Below, in pieces: positions 1 to 6,839 of a stretch of 64,000 nt of DNA (position 1 is the first letter of the stretch; each line of letters begins with the position of its first letter). The notes under the pieces are model-generated. The model did not search any database, had not been told where the DNA came from, and saw nothing but the letters and a program-made list of their open reading frames with translations. This DNA comes from Faecalibacterium hattorii (lineage in GTDB: Bacteria; Bacillota; Clostridia; Oscillospirales; Ruminococcaceae). The stretch lies in the NCBI RefSeq assembly GCF_003287455.1, contig NZ_PRLC01000003.1, forward strand, positions 124,001-188,000, in the 5' to 3' direction. The translations under genes and the position numbers were made by a program.

Positions 1-999
1 GCCCCAGCTCGTGAAGACCTCGTCGGCGTCGTGGCCGTCGTGGTGATGATGGTGGTGATGGCCGCAGCAGCAGTGGCCGTCCTCATCATGATGATGCTCG
101 TGCTCGTCATCGTCATCATGGTCGTGGTGGTGATGCTCATGCTCATCATCGTCGTCGTGATCGTGATGGTGGTGGCAGCAGCAGTGGTCATCCTCATCCT
201 CGTGGTCGTGATGATGGTGATGCTCGTGTTCGTCCTCGTCATCATCCCCGTCGTCATCATCGTCGTGGTGATGGTGGCCGCAGCTGCACACGCCGTTCTC
301 ATCGTAGTGATGGTGATGATGCTCGTGTTCTTCTTCCTCGTCCTCGTGGGCGTGCTCCTCGTTGGCCTTGGCAGCCATGGCGATCAGCTCTGCCTTGAAG
401 TCGTCCTTGGTGGACATGGCGTTCAGGATCTGCTCACCGGTCAGGGCATCCCATGCGGTCGTGACGATGGTCGCAGTGGGGTTCTTCTCGCGCAGCATGG
501 CGACAGCGGCAGCGATCTTCTCCTCGCTGGCGGTCTGGGTGCGGCTGAGGATGATGCAGCTTGCGTGGCTGATCTGGTCATCGTAGAACTCACCGAAGTT
601 CTTCATATACATCTTGACCTTGTTCACGTCGGCCACGGTAACGAAGCTGTTCAGCTGAACATCCAGATGCTCCGCCACACCCTCGACGGCGCGGGTCACG
701 TCGCTCAGCTTGCCGACGCCCGACGGCTCGATCACGATGCGATCCGGGTGGTACTGCTCCACCACCTGCTGCAGGGCAGCGCGGAAGTCGCCCACCAGCG
801 AGCAGCAGATACAGCCCGCATTCAGCTCGTTGATCTGGATGCCGGACTCCTTCAAAAAGCCGCCGTCGATGCCGATCTCGCCGAACTCGTTCTCGATCAG
901 AACGACCTTCTGGCCCGCAAAGGACTCTTTGATGAGCTTTTTGATGAGGGTCGTCTTACCGGCACCAAGGAAGCCGGAGAAAATATCAATTTTGGTCAT
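1..999 (-). CDS. CobW/ZNG-type G3E GTPase with His-rich linker (3' end outside window)
   Basis: P-loop GTPase of the COG0523 (CobW, YjiA, ZNG1) family, which deliver metals, often zinc or cobalt, to client enzymes. The protein starts MTKIDIFSGFLGAGKTTLI, so the Walker A GAGKTT is at about residues 11-16. The metal-binding motif CICC follows at about residue 65 and the catalytic-region acidic residues lie before it. After about residue 215 comes a linker of roughly 100 residues made almost only of His, Asp, Glu and Cys. The C-terminal CobW domain begins at DEVFTSWG, where the window cuts the gene. The ATG at 999 follows an AAGAGG ribosome site. The metal is not determinable from sequence; the linker suggests storage or sensing of Zn, Ni or Co. 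Family assignment is secure. Confidence 0.93.
   Translation of the reverse strand, partial: MTKIDIFSGFLGAGKTTLIKKLIKESFAGQKVVLIENEFGEIGIDGGFLKESGIQINELNAGCICCSLVGDFRAALQQVVEQYHPDRIVIEPSGVGKLSDVTRAVEGVAEHLDVQLNSFVTVADVNKVKMYMKNFGEFYDDQISHASCIILSRTQTASEEKIAAAVAMLREKNPTATIVTTAWDALTGEQILNAMSTKDDFKAELIAMAAKANEEHAHEDEEEEHEHHHHHYDENGVCSCGHHHHDDDDDGDDDEDEHEHHHHHDHEDEDDHCCCHHHHDHDDDDEHEHHHHDHDDDDEHEHHHDEDGHCCCGHHHHHHHDGHDADEVFTSWG
22..357 (-). repeat. low-complexity His/Asp/Glu/Cys-coding tract
   Basis: Repeated CAC/CAT and GAC/GAG codons on the minus strand encode about five blocks of three to six histidines separated by acidic stretches. Three blocks are punctuated by a Cys motif (CSCG or CCCG/CCC next to His). 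The repeat is imperfect and codes for the linker of the CobW-type protein. Such tracts are prone to length change between strains. Confidence 0.85.
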
Positions 1000-1082
1000 A
1001 ATGCTGTTGCCTCTTTCTTTTTCCAAAGCCCCCGCAAGGGGCCGTCAAGCAATCCGAGCCGCAGAGTGCTGGCTCAAAAATC

Positions 1083-1112
1083 CTTATATTCCTATTATAA
1101 CAAGGCTGTCAA
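1083..1112 (-). promoter_or_regulatory. probable promoter of the CobW-type gene
   Basis: On the minus strand TTGACA (1107-1112) and TATAAG (1083-1088) are separated by 18 bp, about 85 bp upstream of the ATG at 999. No palindrome that I can call a Zur or other metal-regulator site is evident. Confidence 0.5.
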
Positions 1113-1151
1113 TGGGAAAACGCCTTTTTTCATGAGAAAATTGTAACTTTT

Positions 1152-1181
1152 TTGCATCTCCTTCCCCAAATCTGCTATACT
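1152..1181 (+). promoter_or_regulatory. promoter of esterase copy 1
   Basis: TTGCAT (1152-1157) and TATACT (1176-1181) with an 18 bp spacer, 35 bp before the GTG start. The -10 region and the following 30 bp are nearly identical to the promoter of the second esterase copy at 16.68-16.71 kb. Confidence 0.6.
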
Positions 1182-1215
1182 GGGCTTATCAAAATTTTTT
1201 CGGGAGGATGCCGCA

Positions 1216-1899
1216 GTGACTGCACAGATAATGCAAATCGAAAACAAACCTTGCCGTATTTACGGCGAACCCCATGCAGAATACCTACTGCTCCAAATGA
1301 CAGGCGAACACGAGCTGCAAAGCATGGAAAGCGAGGTTACCGCTATTGCACAGAGTGCGCACCGCTTTCTGTTTGCGGCCATTCCAGTGGAAAGCTGGAA
1401 CGATGCACTTTCTCCGTGGGAAGCCCCTGCTGTGTGGGGAAAGCAAGGGTTCGGCGGCAAGGCTGCGGACACGCTAAGCTTTCTGACGGAACAGGTCATT
1501 CCCACGCTGAAGCAGCAGTATCCTCTCCCGAAAAACGTCAAAATCATTCTGGGCGGCTATTCGCTGGCGGGATTGTTTGCGTTGTGGGCATCCACCCAGA
1601 CTGATCTGTTCTACGGTGTCGCCGCCGCCTCGCCCTCTGTTTGGTTTCCGGGTTGGAAGGAGTTTGAACAGCAGCACCCGATACAGGCACAGCGCGTTTA
1701 TCTGAGCCTTGGCGACAAGGAAGAACACACGAAAAACGCCGTCATGGCTGCGGTGGGCGATAACATCCGTGCCCTGCACAGTCGGCTTGCAGAGCGTGGC
1801 GCAGACTGCACCCTTGAATGGAACAGCGGCGGGCATTTCAAAGACGCCGACCTGCGCACGGCGAAAGCCTTTCGGTGGGTGATGGAGGAACACACATGA
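1216..1899 (+). CDS. small alpha/beta-hydrolase esterase, copy 1
   Basis: 227-residue protein with a GYSLAG nucleophile elbow (about residues 111-116) and a C-terminal GGHFKD that probably supplies the catalytic His. This is the pattern of the putative-esterase branch of the alpha/beta-hydrolase fold. There is no signal peptide, so it is probably cytosolic. The start is a GTG, chosen because a GGGAGG ribosome site lies 8 bp upstream and the second copy of the gene uses the same GTG. Its stop overlaps the ATG of a truncated yaiI-like gene by 4 bp (ATGA), which shows the two were once translationally coupled. The paralogue at 16,740-17,423 has the same length and nearly the same sequence. Substrate unknown. 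Confidence 0.85.
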   Translation: MTAQIMQIENKPCRIYGEPHAEYLLLQMTGEHELQSMESEVTAIAQSAHRFLFAAIPVESWNDALSPWEAPAVWGKQGFGGKAADTLSFLTEQVIPTLKQQYPLPKNVKIILGGYSLAGLFALWASTQTDLFYGVAAASPSVWFPGWKEFEQQHPIQAQRVYLSLGDKEEHTKNAVMAAVGDNIRALHSRLAERGADCTLEWNSGGHFKDADLRTAKAFRWVMEEHT

Positions 1900-1931
1900 C
1901 CATTTTGATTGATGCGGATGGCTGCCCTGTT
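1896..1931 (+). pseudogene. 5' stub of YaiI/YqxD (UPF0178) gene
   Basis: The first 12 codons read MTILIDADGCPV, identical in protein to the start of the intact UPF0178 gene at 17,420. After that the similarity stops abruptly and runs into a terminator at 1,960. The rest of the gene is missing. The stub keeps the ATGA overlap with the esterase. It is a deletion remnant beside the tRNA attachment site. Confidence 0.8.
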
Positions 1932-1953
1932 CTCATCCGCACCATCTTGCCGC

Positions 1954-1981
1954 AAAAAAGGCACCAGCCTGAGCCGGTGCC
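1954..1981 (-). terminator. terminator of the tRNA-Ser locus (host copy)
   Basis: On the minus strand a GGCACC...GGTGCC stem (1960-1981) is followed by six T (rc of 1954-1959). It sits directly after the tRNA 3' half and matches a tRNA transcript terminator. Analogous hairpins follow the other two tRNA segments. Confidence 0.65.
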
Positions 1982-1987
1982 TTTTGT

Positions 1988-2046
1988 TGGCGGAGATGGT
2001 GGGATTCGAACCCACGTGCCCGATTAAGGACAAAACGATTTCGAGT
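1988..2046 (-). repeat. left attachment site: 3' half of tRNA-Ser(CGA), 59 bp direct repeat copy 1
   Basis: Read on the minus strand this is the anticodon-loop-to-CCA half of a tRNA-Ser: CTCGAAA loop, TCGTT anticodon-stem half, variable arm, T arm GTGGG-TTCGAAT-CCCAC, acceptor half CATCTCC, G, CCA. The sequence before the loop does not pair, so it is not a whole tRNA. The same 59 bp recurs without a mismatch at 20,516-20,574. The matching 5' half is at 24,145-24,186. This is the outer, left junction of the integrated island. Confidence 0.9.
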
Positions 2047-2375
2047 CTTTGAAATTGTTGGATGAAGCTGGTCCCGCGCGGCCGTCATTGGCAGCTGAGG
2101 GCATTTTTGTAACCTCAAAAAAGGCACGTCACACCGCAATTTGCAGGAAAAAATCAGCCGCTTTTTGCGAAATGACGTTAGAAAAAGCCTTTTTCACACG
2201 GGCCGTCAGCGGCTGCATTTCAGGTGTAGTTGTGTTAGATGTCCGTTAGAAATATGCAGTGCTGCCGTTGCTGTGCCAGCTCACAGCAGGCTTCCCTGTC
2301 TGAACGCAGCGTTTCCCGAAAGCCGGGAGATGCTGCGTTTTCTCTTGCCCGCATTGGGCTGAAAGGGAAGCCGCC
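2047..2375. other. left end of island 1, non-coding, with a strong hairpin
   Basis: No convincing gene. A strong stem (AACGCAGC 2303-2310 with GCTGCGTT 2332-2339, plus an inner TCCCG/CGGGA pairing) is followed by TTTTCTC. It lies 37 bp before the replication-type gene and could be a terminator or attenuator shielding it from read-through across the attachment site. Confidence 0.5.
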
Positions 2376-3257
2376 ATGTCAACATTCCGCGTCAATAAAA
2401 ACGTCAACTACACCGTTATGAGCAACCACCACCTGCAGGATAAGAGGCTGTCCCTGAAGGCCAAGGGACTGCTGTCCTATATGCTCTCCCTGCCGGACGA
2501 TTGGGATTACAGCCTGAAAGGGCTGACCGTTGGTTGCAAGGATGGTCTGGACAGTGTACGCACCGCTGTTCTGGAACTGGAAGAACACGGCTACGTCCGC
2601 CGTCAGAAAGTCCGCAATGCCAAAGGGCAGATCATCGACTACGATTATCAGGTTTATGAATCGCCTGTTGAGGACGCTCCTGCCGTTCCCGGCAAGGAAG
2701 GCGGGCCGTCGGACCCGTCCGCAACCAAAAGCCCGAAAAGCCGCATGAAACCTTGTTCTTCACCATTTTTGGATTTTCCAAATTTGGCTGAGCCCAATTT
2801 GGAAAAGGCAACGCAACAAAATACTAATAAACAAAATACTAAAAGACAAAGTACTAATCTATCAGGGCCGACAGGCGAATCCGCAGATTTTGACCAGATG
2901 GAAGCACAGGTACGGGAGGAGTTCCGGGAACGTTTGGAGATCGACACCCTTGCCCAGAGGTACGACCCCGACAAGCTGGAGGAACTGCTGGACAACATTG
3001 TGGAGATGTACTGCTGTCCTCGGCAGACCCAGTACGTCGGCAAGCAGCCGCAGACCACCAAAGCCATCCGGCTGCGGCTGGACAAGCTGACCAGCCAGCA
3101 CATTGAGTACATCTTCGATGTGATGTCCAACACCACCCAGCCCATCAAGAACATCATGGCCTATCTGCGCACCACCATCCTGAACGCCCCCACCACGATG
3201 GAGCACTACTATCAGGCGCAGGGCAACTGGCTGACCGCACAGAGCCGGAAGGAGTGA
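2376..3257 (+). CDS. replication-initiator-like protein (HTH N-terminus, DUF6017-type C-terminus)
   Basis: 293 residues. The N-terminal 100 residues (STFRVNKNVNYTVMSNHHL, then LSLKAKGLLSYMLSLPDDWDYS) match the winged-helix replisome-organiser type common in Firmicute integrative elements. The middle is low in complexity (Asn/Gln/Thr/Ser). The C-terminal part from about 175 (REEFRERLEIDTLAQRY to NIMAYLRTTILNAPTTMEHYYQ) matches the DUF6017 domain that ends element RepA proteins. It is probably a replication or helicase-loading protein of the island in its excised state. The ATG follows AAAGGGAAG. It is the first gene inside the left attachment site and is followed by a TnpV relic. Confidence 0.75.
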   Translation: MSTFRVNKNVNYTVMSNHHLQDKRLSLKAKGLLSYMLSLPDDWDYSLKGLTVGCKDGLDSVRTAVLELEEHGYVRRQKVRNAKGQIIDYDYQVYESPVEDAPAVPGKEGGPSDPSATKSPKSRMKPCSSPFLDFPNLAEPNLEKATQQNTNKQNTKRQSTNLSGPTGESADFDQMEAQVREEFRERLEIDTLAQRYDPDKLEELLDNIVEMYCCPRQTQYVGKQPQTTKAIRLRLDKLTSQHIEYIFDVMSNTTQPIKNIMAYLRTTILNAPTTMEHYYQAQGNWLTAQSRKE

Positions 3258-3312
3258 ACGCCGTTTTCCACAAAGACCGCAAAACACGTTGAAAATACAA
3301 AGGAGAATTTCC

Positions 3313-3686
3313 ATGAAGAACACGAACGCCGTCCGCACCGAGATCCATTACGCACAGGTTGGGGAGTATCAGCTGCCCCTGCTCACCCTGCCGCAGACCG
3401 ACAGCCGCGAACCTCTGGGCAAGTACGCCCGGATGCGGCTGGCCTACCTCAAAAACCAGCGCCCCGTGCTGTACAACCAAATGCTGCTGAACGGTACGCT
3501 CTGGCCGCATTTGCAGGATGTCCAGAAAACGGCCTGCGCGTGGCTGGAACGCACGATGACCACTCTGTTAGACAAGTACCCGCGCCGGGCAAAGAACACT
3601 CACAGCTTCTCTGGGCGGCCCATATGAACGGGCTGAAAGCGCAGGCGGAGGAGGTAGTGGTGAGGGAAATCGTGTATGCAGAGTGA
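3313..3686 (+). pseudogene. TnpV-like element protein, frameshifted
   Basis: Starts MKNTNAVRTEIHYAQVGEYQLP after AAGGAG, the typical start of TnpV proteins found in Clostridial transposons and conjugative elements. The frame runs out at 3,627 after DKYPRRAK. A shift of one base near 3,584-3,592 restores the family C-terminus (HSQLLWAAHMNGLKAQAEEVVV...) to a stop at 3,684-3,686. So a single-base deletion has probably inactivated it, unless it is a sequencing error. TnpV's biochemical role is unknown. Confidence 0.75.
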
Positions 3687-3845
3687 TTTCAACTGTTTTT
3701 CATGTTTCTGTTTCAGCATCAAAAACGCCTAGACGCGATTTTATGTCTTGATTTTGAATATTTTCCGCAAATATCAATATTAAAATTTGATTTTCTGCCA
3801 AGAATGGAGTATACTGAACCCAGAAAACACTTGGGAGGTTTTGCG

Positions 3846-5030
3846 ATGCTGCTTCAATTTTCTGTCACGAACCACCGTTCCATCAGGGATACCGCCATCA
3901 TCAGCATGAAGGCATCCACAGATAAAAGTCTGTCCGACTGCCTGATTTCGCCGGACGAGAAGAAACAGCTTGTACCTGTACTGGCACTGTACGGCGCAAA
4001 TGCAGCCGGGAAGAGCAATGTTCTCCATGCTCTCCTGCTCATGCGGGAAATGGTCTGTGGCCGATATGCCAAGCTGCTGAAGGGCGAGTCCCTTCCGCAG
4101 GAGCCGTTTGCTTTCACTGACCAGCCCACACAGCCGACCAGCTTTGAAGCCATCTATTTTTATGGCGGCATCAAATATGCCTATGGGTTCTCGTTTGACA
4201 AGTCCAAAGTCCTGACCGAATATCTCTATCACTGGCCGAATGGCCGAGAAGCCTTGATTTTTTCAAGAGAAAACAATGGCTATCAGTTCCGCGAGAATAT
4301 TCAAGAGCAGTTCACGCTTGCTGGACGAACTGCTGAAAATCGCCTTTATCTGTCCAGCTCGAACGAGTGGAACTGCCCCCAGACTGAAAAGGCATATCTG
4401 TGGTTCTTTGAAAAACTGACAGGCTTTATGGGAACCGAAATGCGGCTGGATGCTACATTGTCTGCCATCCGGCAGGGCGGCTCTGAAAAGAGCCGTATCC
4501 TGCATGAAATGCTGTATGCAGACCTCGGTATCAAGGACATCCGCATTACAGGCTCTAAGGAAGAGCCTATCATTTCCGCACTGCACACTCTCGATGCCGA
4601 AGATGGCACTTCTAAGGGTTTCTGGCTCCCGTTGGGTCAGGAATCCGTTGGGACACAGCGTTTCTTCTCTCGCATCGGTATGTGGCTTGCGGCTTTGGAA
4701 TCCGGCTCTGTTTTGGTAGTAGACGAGATAGAATCCAGTATGCACCCGCTGCTGACAAGGCATCTGATCGGAATGGTGCAGGATGCCGCTATCAATACAA
4801 ACCATGCACAACTCATCTTCACAACACACGATACCGGACTTCTCGACCTGACGTTGCTGCGGCGCGATCAGATTTGGTTTGCAGAGAAGAACGAAAAGAC
4901 CATGCAGACCGATATTTACGCCCTGACCGAGTTTTCTCCCCGGAAAGGTGAGAATATCTCCAAAGGGTATCTGCAAGGCCGCTATGGTGCGATTCCGTTC
5001 ATTGGAGGGGATGCAGCATGGGCAGAATAA
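3846..5030 (+). CDS. RloA-type AAA ATPase (AbiLi-like defence protein)
   Basis: 394 residues beginning MLLQFSVTNHRSIRD, the usual start of the AAA_15/RloA ATPases. Walker A is GANAAGKS (50-57). The Walker B region (SVLVVDEIESSMHP) and a switch His (FTTHD) are in the last third. The ATG at 3,846 was preferred over earlier in-frame codons because GGGAGG is 7 bp upstream and the family starts here. It overlaps rloB by 13 bp. RloA/RloB pairs, first noted in restriction loci and equivalent to lactococcal AbiL, abort phage infection. The ATPase is the likely sensor and RloB the likely nuclease. The specific trigger here is unknown. Confidence 0.85.
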   Translation: MLLQFSVTNHRSIRDTAIISMKASTDKSLSDCLISPDEKKQLVPVLALYGANAAGKSNVLHALLLMREMVCGRYAKLLKGESLPQEPFAFTDQPTQPTSFEAIYFYGGIKYAYGFSFDKSKVLTEYLYHWPNGREALIFSRENNGYQFRENIQEQFTLAGRTAENRLYLSSSNEWNCPQTEKAYLWFFEKLTGFMGTEMRLDATLSAIRQGGSEKSRILHEMLYADLGIKDIRITGSKEEPIISALHTLDAEDGTSKGFWLPLGQESVGTQRFFSRIGMWLAALESGSVLVVDEIESSMHPLLTRHLIGMVQDAAINTNHAQLIFTTHDTGLLDLTLLRRDQIWFAEKNEKTMQTDIYALTEFSPRKGENISKGYLQGRYGAIPFIGGDAAWAE

Positions 5031-5641
5031 AAGAGATCAGCCGCAAGTCTGCTCACACCAGAAAGCGCAACCCGGTGGTGTATCTCATCTGTGAGGGCAG
5101 TGAAACCGAGATCCGCTATTTCAAACGTTTCCGCAGCCGAGGGTGCAATATTGATATTATCCCGATTTCTTCTCAGTATAAGTCTGCCGACAGGCTTGTG
5201 CAAAAGGCCAAAGCAACGATGGGCAATAATCCATACTACCCGGAAGATGGTGACTCCATCTGGTGCGTATTTGACCGTGATGATAACTCCAACGAAGTTC
5301 TTCTGCGTGCCAAACAGTCCGCTCAAAAGGAAGGCTATCATTTGGCCTATTCTAACCCATCTTTCGAGTTGTGGTTCCTACTGCACTTTGTAAATCAACA
5401 GGCAGAGGTTGAAGATTGCCAAGCATTGATTCGATTACTGAAACAGCCGGGCAGACTTCCTGATTATGAGAAAAACAAGGATTACTTTGACGTTTTGAAG
5501 CCTTTGCAGGCAACTGCGATTCAGAGAGCGAAAGCTCGTGCTGACCAAGTTCAGAAGCAGGGTCTCGAACCGATTTCACGGCAGAGCAATCCGTTGACAA
5601 CGATTTGGGAACTGGTAGAGTATTTGAACTCCAAGGTTTGA
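5018..5641 (+). CDS. RloB-type Toprim-like protein (AbiLii-like)
   Basis: 207 residues. The RloB signature is present: VYLICEGSETE with E26 and CVFDRDDN with D86 and D88, which form the Toprim-like acidic site expected to bind a metal and cut nucleic acid. SNPSFELWFLLHF, a strongly conserved RloB block, lies at about residues 112-124. The start has GGAGGGG just upstream, inside the end of rloA, so the two are translationally coupled. It is the predicted effector of the RloA/RloB abortive-infection pair. The length is typical. Confidence 0.85.
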   Translation: MGRIKEISRKSAHTRKRNPVVYLICEGSETEIRYFKRFRSRGCNIDIIPISSQYKSADRLVQKAKATMGNNPYYPEDGDSIWCVFDRDDNSNEVLLRAKQSAQKEGYHLAYSNPSFELWFLLHFVNQQAEVEDCQALIRLLKQPGRLPDYEKNKDYFDVLKPLQATAIQRAKARADQVQKQGLEPISRQSNPLTTIWELVEYLNSKV

Positions 5642-5664
5642 ACCACATCACTTGAAAATATAGT

Positions 5665-5707
5665 AAAGCCCACAGACCGGATTTTATATCTGGCCTGTGG
5701 GCTTTTT
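5665..5707 (+). terminator. terminator after rloB
   Basis: AAAGCCCACAG (5665-5675) pairs with CTGTGGGCTTT (5695-5705) and runs into TTTTT. It separates the plus-strand RloA/B pair from the convergent minus-strand operon. Confidence 0.85.
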
Positions 5708-5829
5708 ATGAGGTACAGTATCTATTATTTTCAACCAGAGACTTCTTTTCACTCGGAAAGTTCTTTGTGATTATATAATTATCTCCGCTTCATTATGTAT
5801 ATAAAATTGTGACAACCATACATCATAAA

Positions 5830-6822
5830 TCATTCGAGAGGAACAAGTTCATTCGTTTTCTTTTCAATATTTTGGAACACTTTATAATAGTTATAAATCG
5901 CCGCCCTTAAAGATTCACATTTTTCCATATCATATTCATTTGAACAGCTGTCACATTTCCCATCACAAGATGGTATGCTTCGATTTTTTATGGGATGTAA
6001 TTTTTGATGGCATTTTCCGTACACCAGTTTAGCATGTGCTAATTTATTTCGAGGTTTAATCAACTCATCACTATATTTTTGTGAGAAATCTTCTTGAGCA
6101 ATCGGTCCGTCATCAAAAAATTTCACAATCAACCCCATAAGAGCATAACGATCCTTATTATCCATCACATACTCAACGGATTGAATCGCGTTTTTTATAA
6201 ATGATTTTCCTACTTTTTTGTTTAATCCCTCAAAATTTTGTCCAGATTTAGATGCAGCACTTTCAACATACTCCTTTGCTTTTCGGACAATCACATCCTG
6301 TTGTTCTGAACTTAACTTTTCAAATAACGCTATTGTTGTCGATTGGCAAATATAGTCAAATTCCGAGGTGCTATCCATTATAAGCCCTCTTATATTTGAT
6401 ATACGATACTCTCTTTTTAGATTTTTTTGAACAACACGGCCTATAATTTCCAGAAGATTTGCACGATCGGCCAAGAAAACACCATTCAATTGATCAGAAT
6501 TTTTTAGAGAACTTTCCATGTTTTCCTTGTCGCTTGAATAAAAAACAATATCTGTATAGATTTCCTTGCTGCGAAGTTCGCGTATCACAGCATCACCAGT
6601 TGTACCAGATAGTGCAAAGTCCATAAGAATCAAATCATAAAAATCAAAGGATGTTGCATCAAAATTTTCTAGCTTTTCACTTTTGAACTCATCATAGTCG
6701 CTATAGCTTTCAATGTCTGCATCCATAAAACGGTTTTGAATAGCTTGAACTACAAGTTCTTTTGTTGAGTCAACATAGTCTTCTGCATCATCAATCCACA
6801 GAATTTTATACGTCATATCCAT
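5830..6822 (-). CDS. receiver-domain protein with HEPN-like RNase motif and Cys cluster
   Basis: 330 residues. Residues 1-125 look like a response-regulator receiver: KILWIDDAED (acid pair D11-D12), LILMDFALSG (phosphoacceptor D68) and VFYSSD for the switch Ser/Thr. The usual conserved Lys is not seen (FLADR in its place). There is no DNA-binding output domain. The helical C-terminal region instead has PRNKLAHAK: R258-N-x3-H263 is the RNxxxH catalytic motif of HEPN ribonucleases. It is followed by five Cys (271, 286, 290, 293, 302) that could bind zinc. It is the last gene of a methylase-GHKL-receiver operon, 17 bp after the kinase-like gene. A GTG at 6,831 is an alternative start. Receiver fairly sure; HEPN is inference from the motif. 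Confidence 0.7.
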   Translation of the reverse strand: MDMTYKILWIDDAEDYVDSTKELVVQAIQNRFMDADIESYSDYDEFKSEKLENFDATSFDFYDLILMDFALSGTTGDAVIRELRSKEIYTDIVFYSSDKENMESSLKNSDQLNGVFLADRANLLEIIGRVVQKNLKREYRISNIRGLIMDSTSEFDYICQSTTIALFEKLSSEQQDVIVRKAKEYVESAASKSGQNFEGLNKKVGKSFIKNAIQSVEYVMDNKDRYALMGLIVKFFDDGPIAQEDFSQKYSDELIKPRNKLAHAKLVYGKCHQKLHPIKNRSIPSCDGKCDSCSNEYDMEKCESLRAAIYNYYKVFQNIEKKTNELVPLE

Positions 6823-6839
6823 ATTCTGCACGCTTTCTT

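Noticed and set aside
22-357. Possible CRISPR or minisatellite array
   Set aside because: The repeats are codon-scale, imperfect and in frame with a coding His/Asp-rich linker. No spacer structure.
31-1146. Long plus-strand frame rich in Val/Ile/Met over the first kilobase
   Set aside because: It is the antisense reading of His/Asp codons of the CobW-type gene, which has conserved GTPase motifs on the minus strand. The plus frame has no family match or ribosome site.
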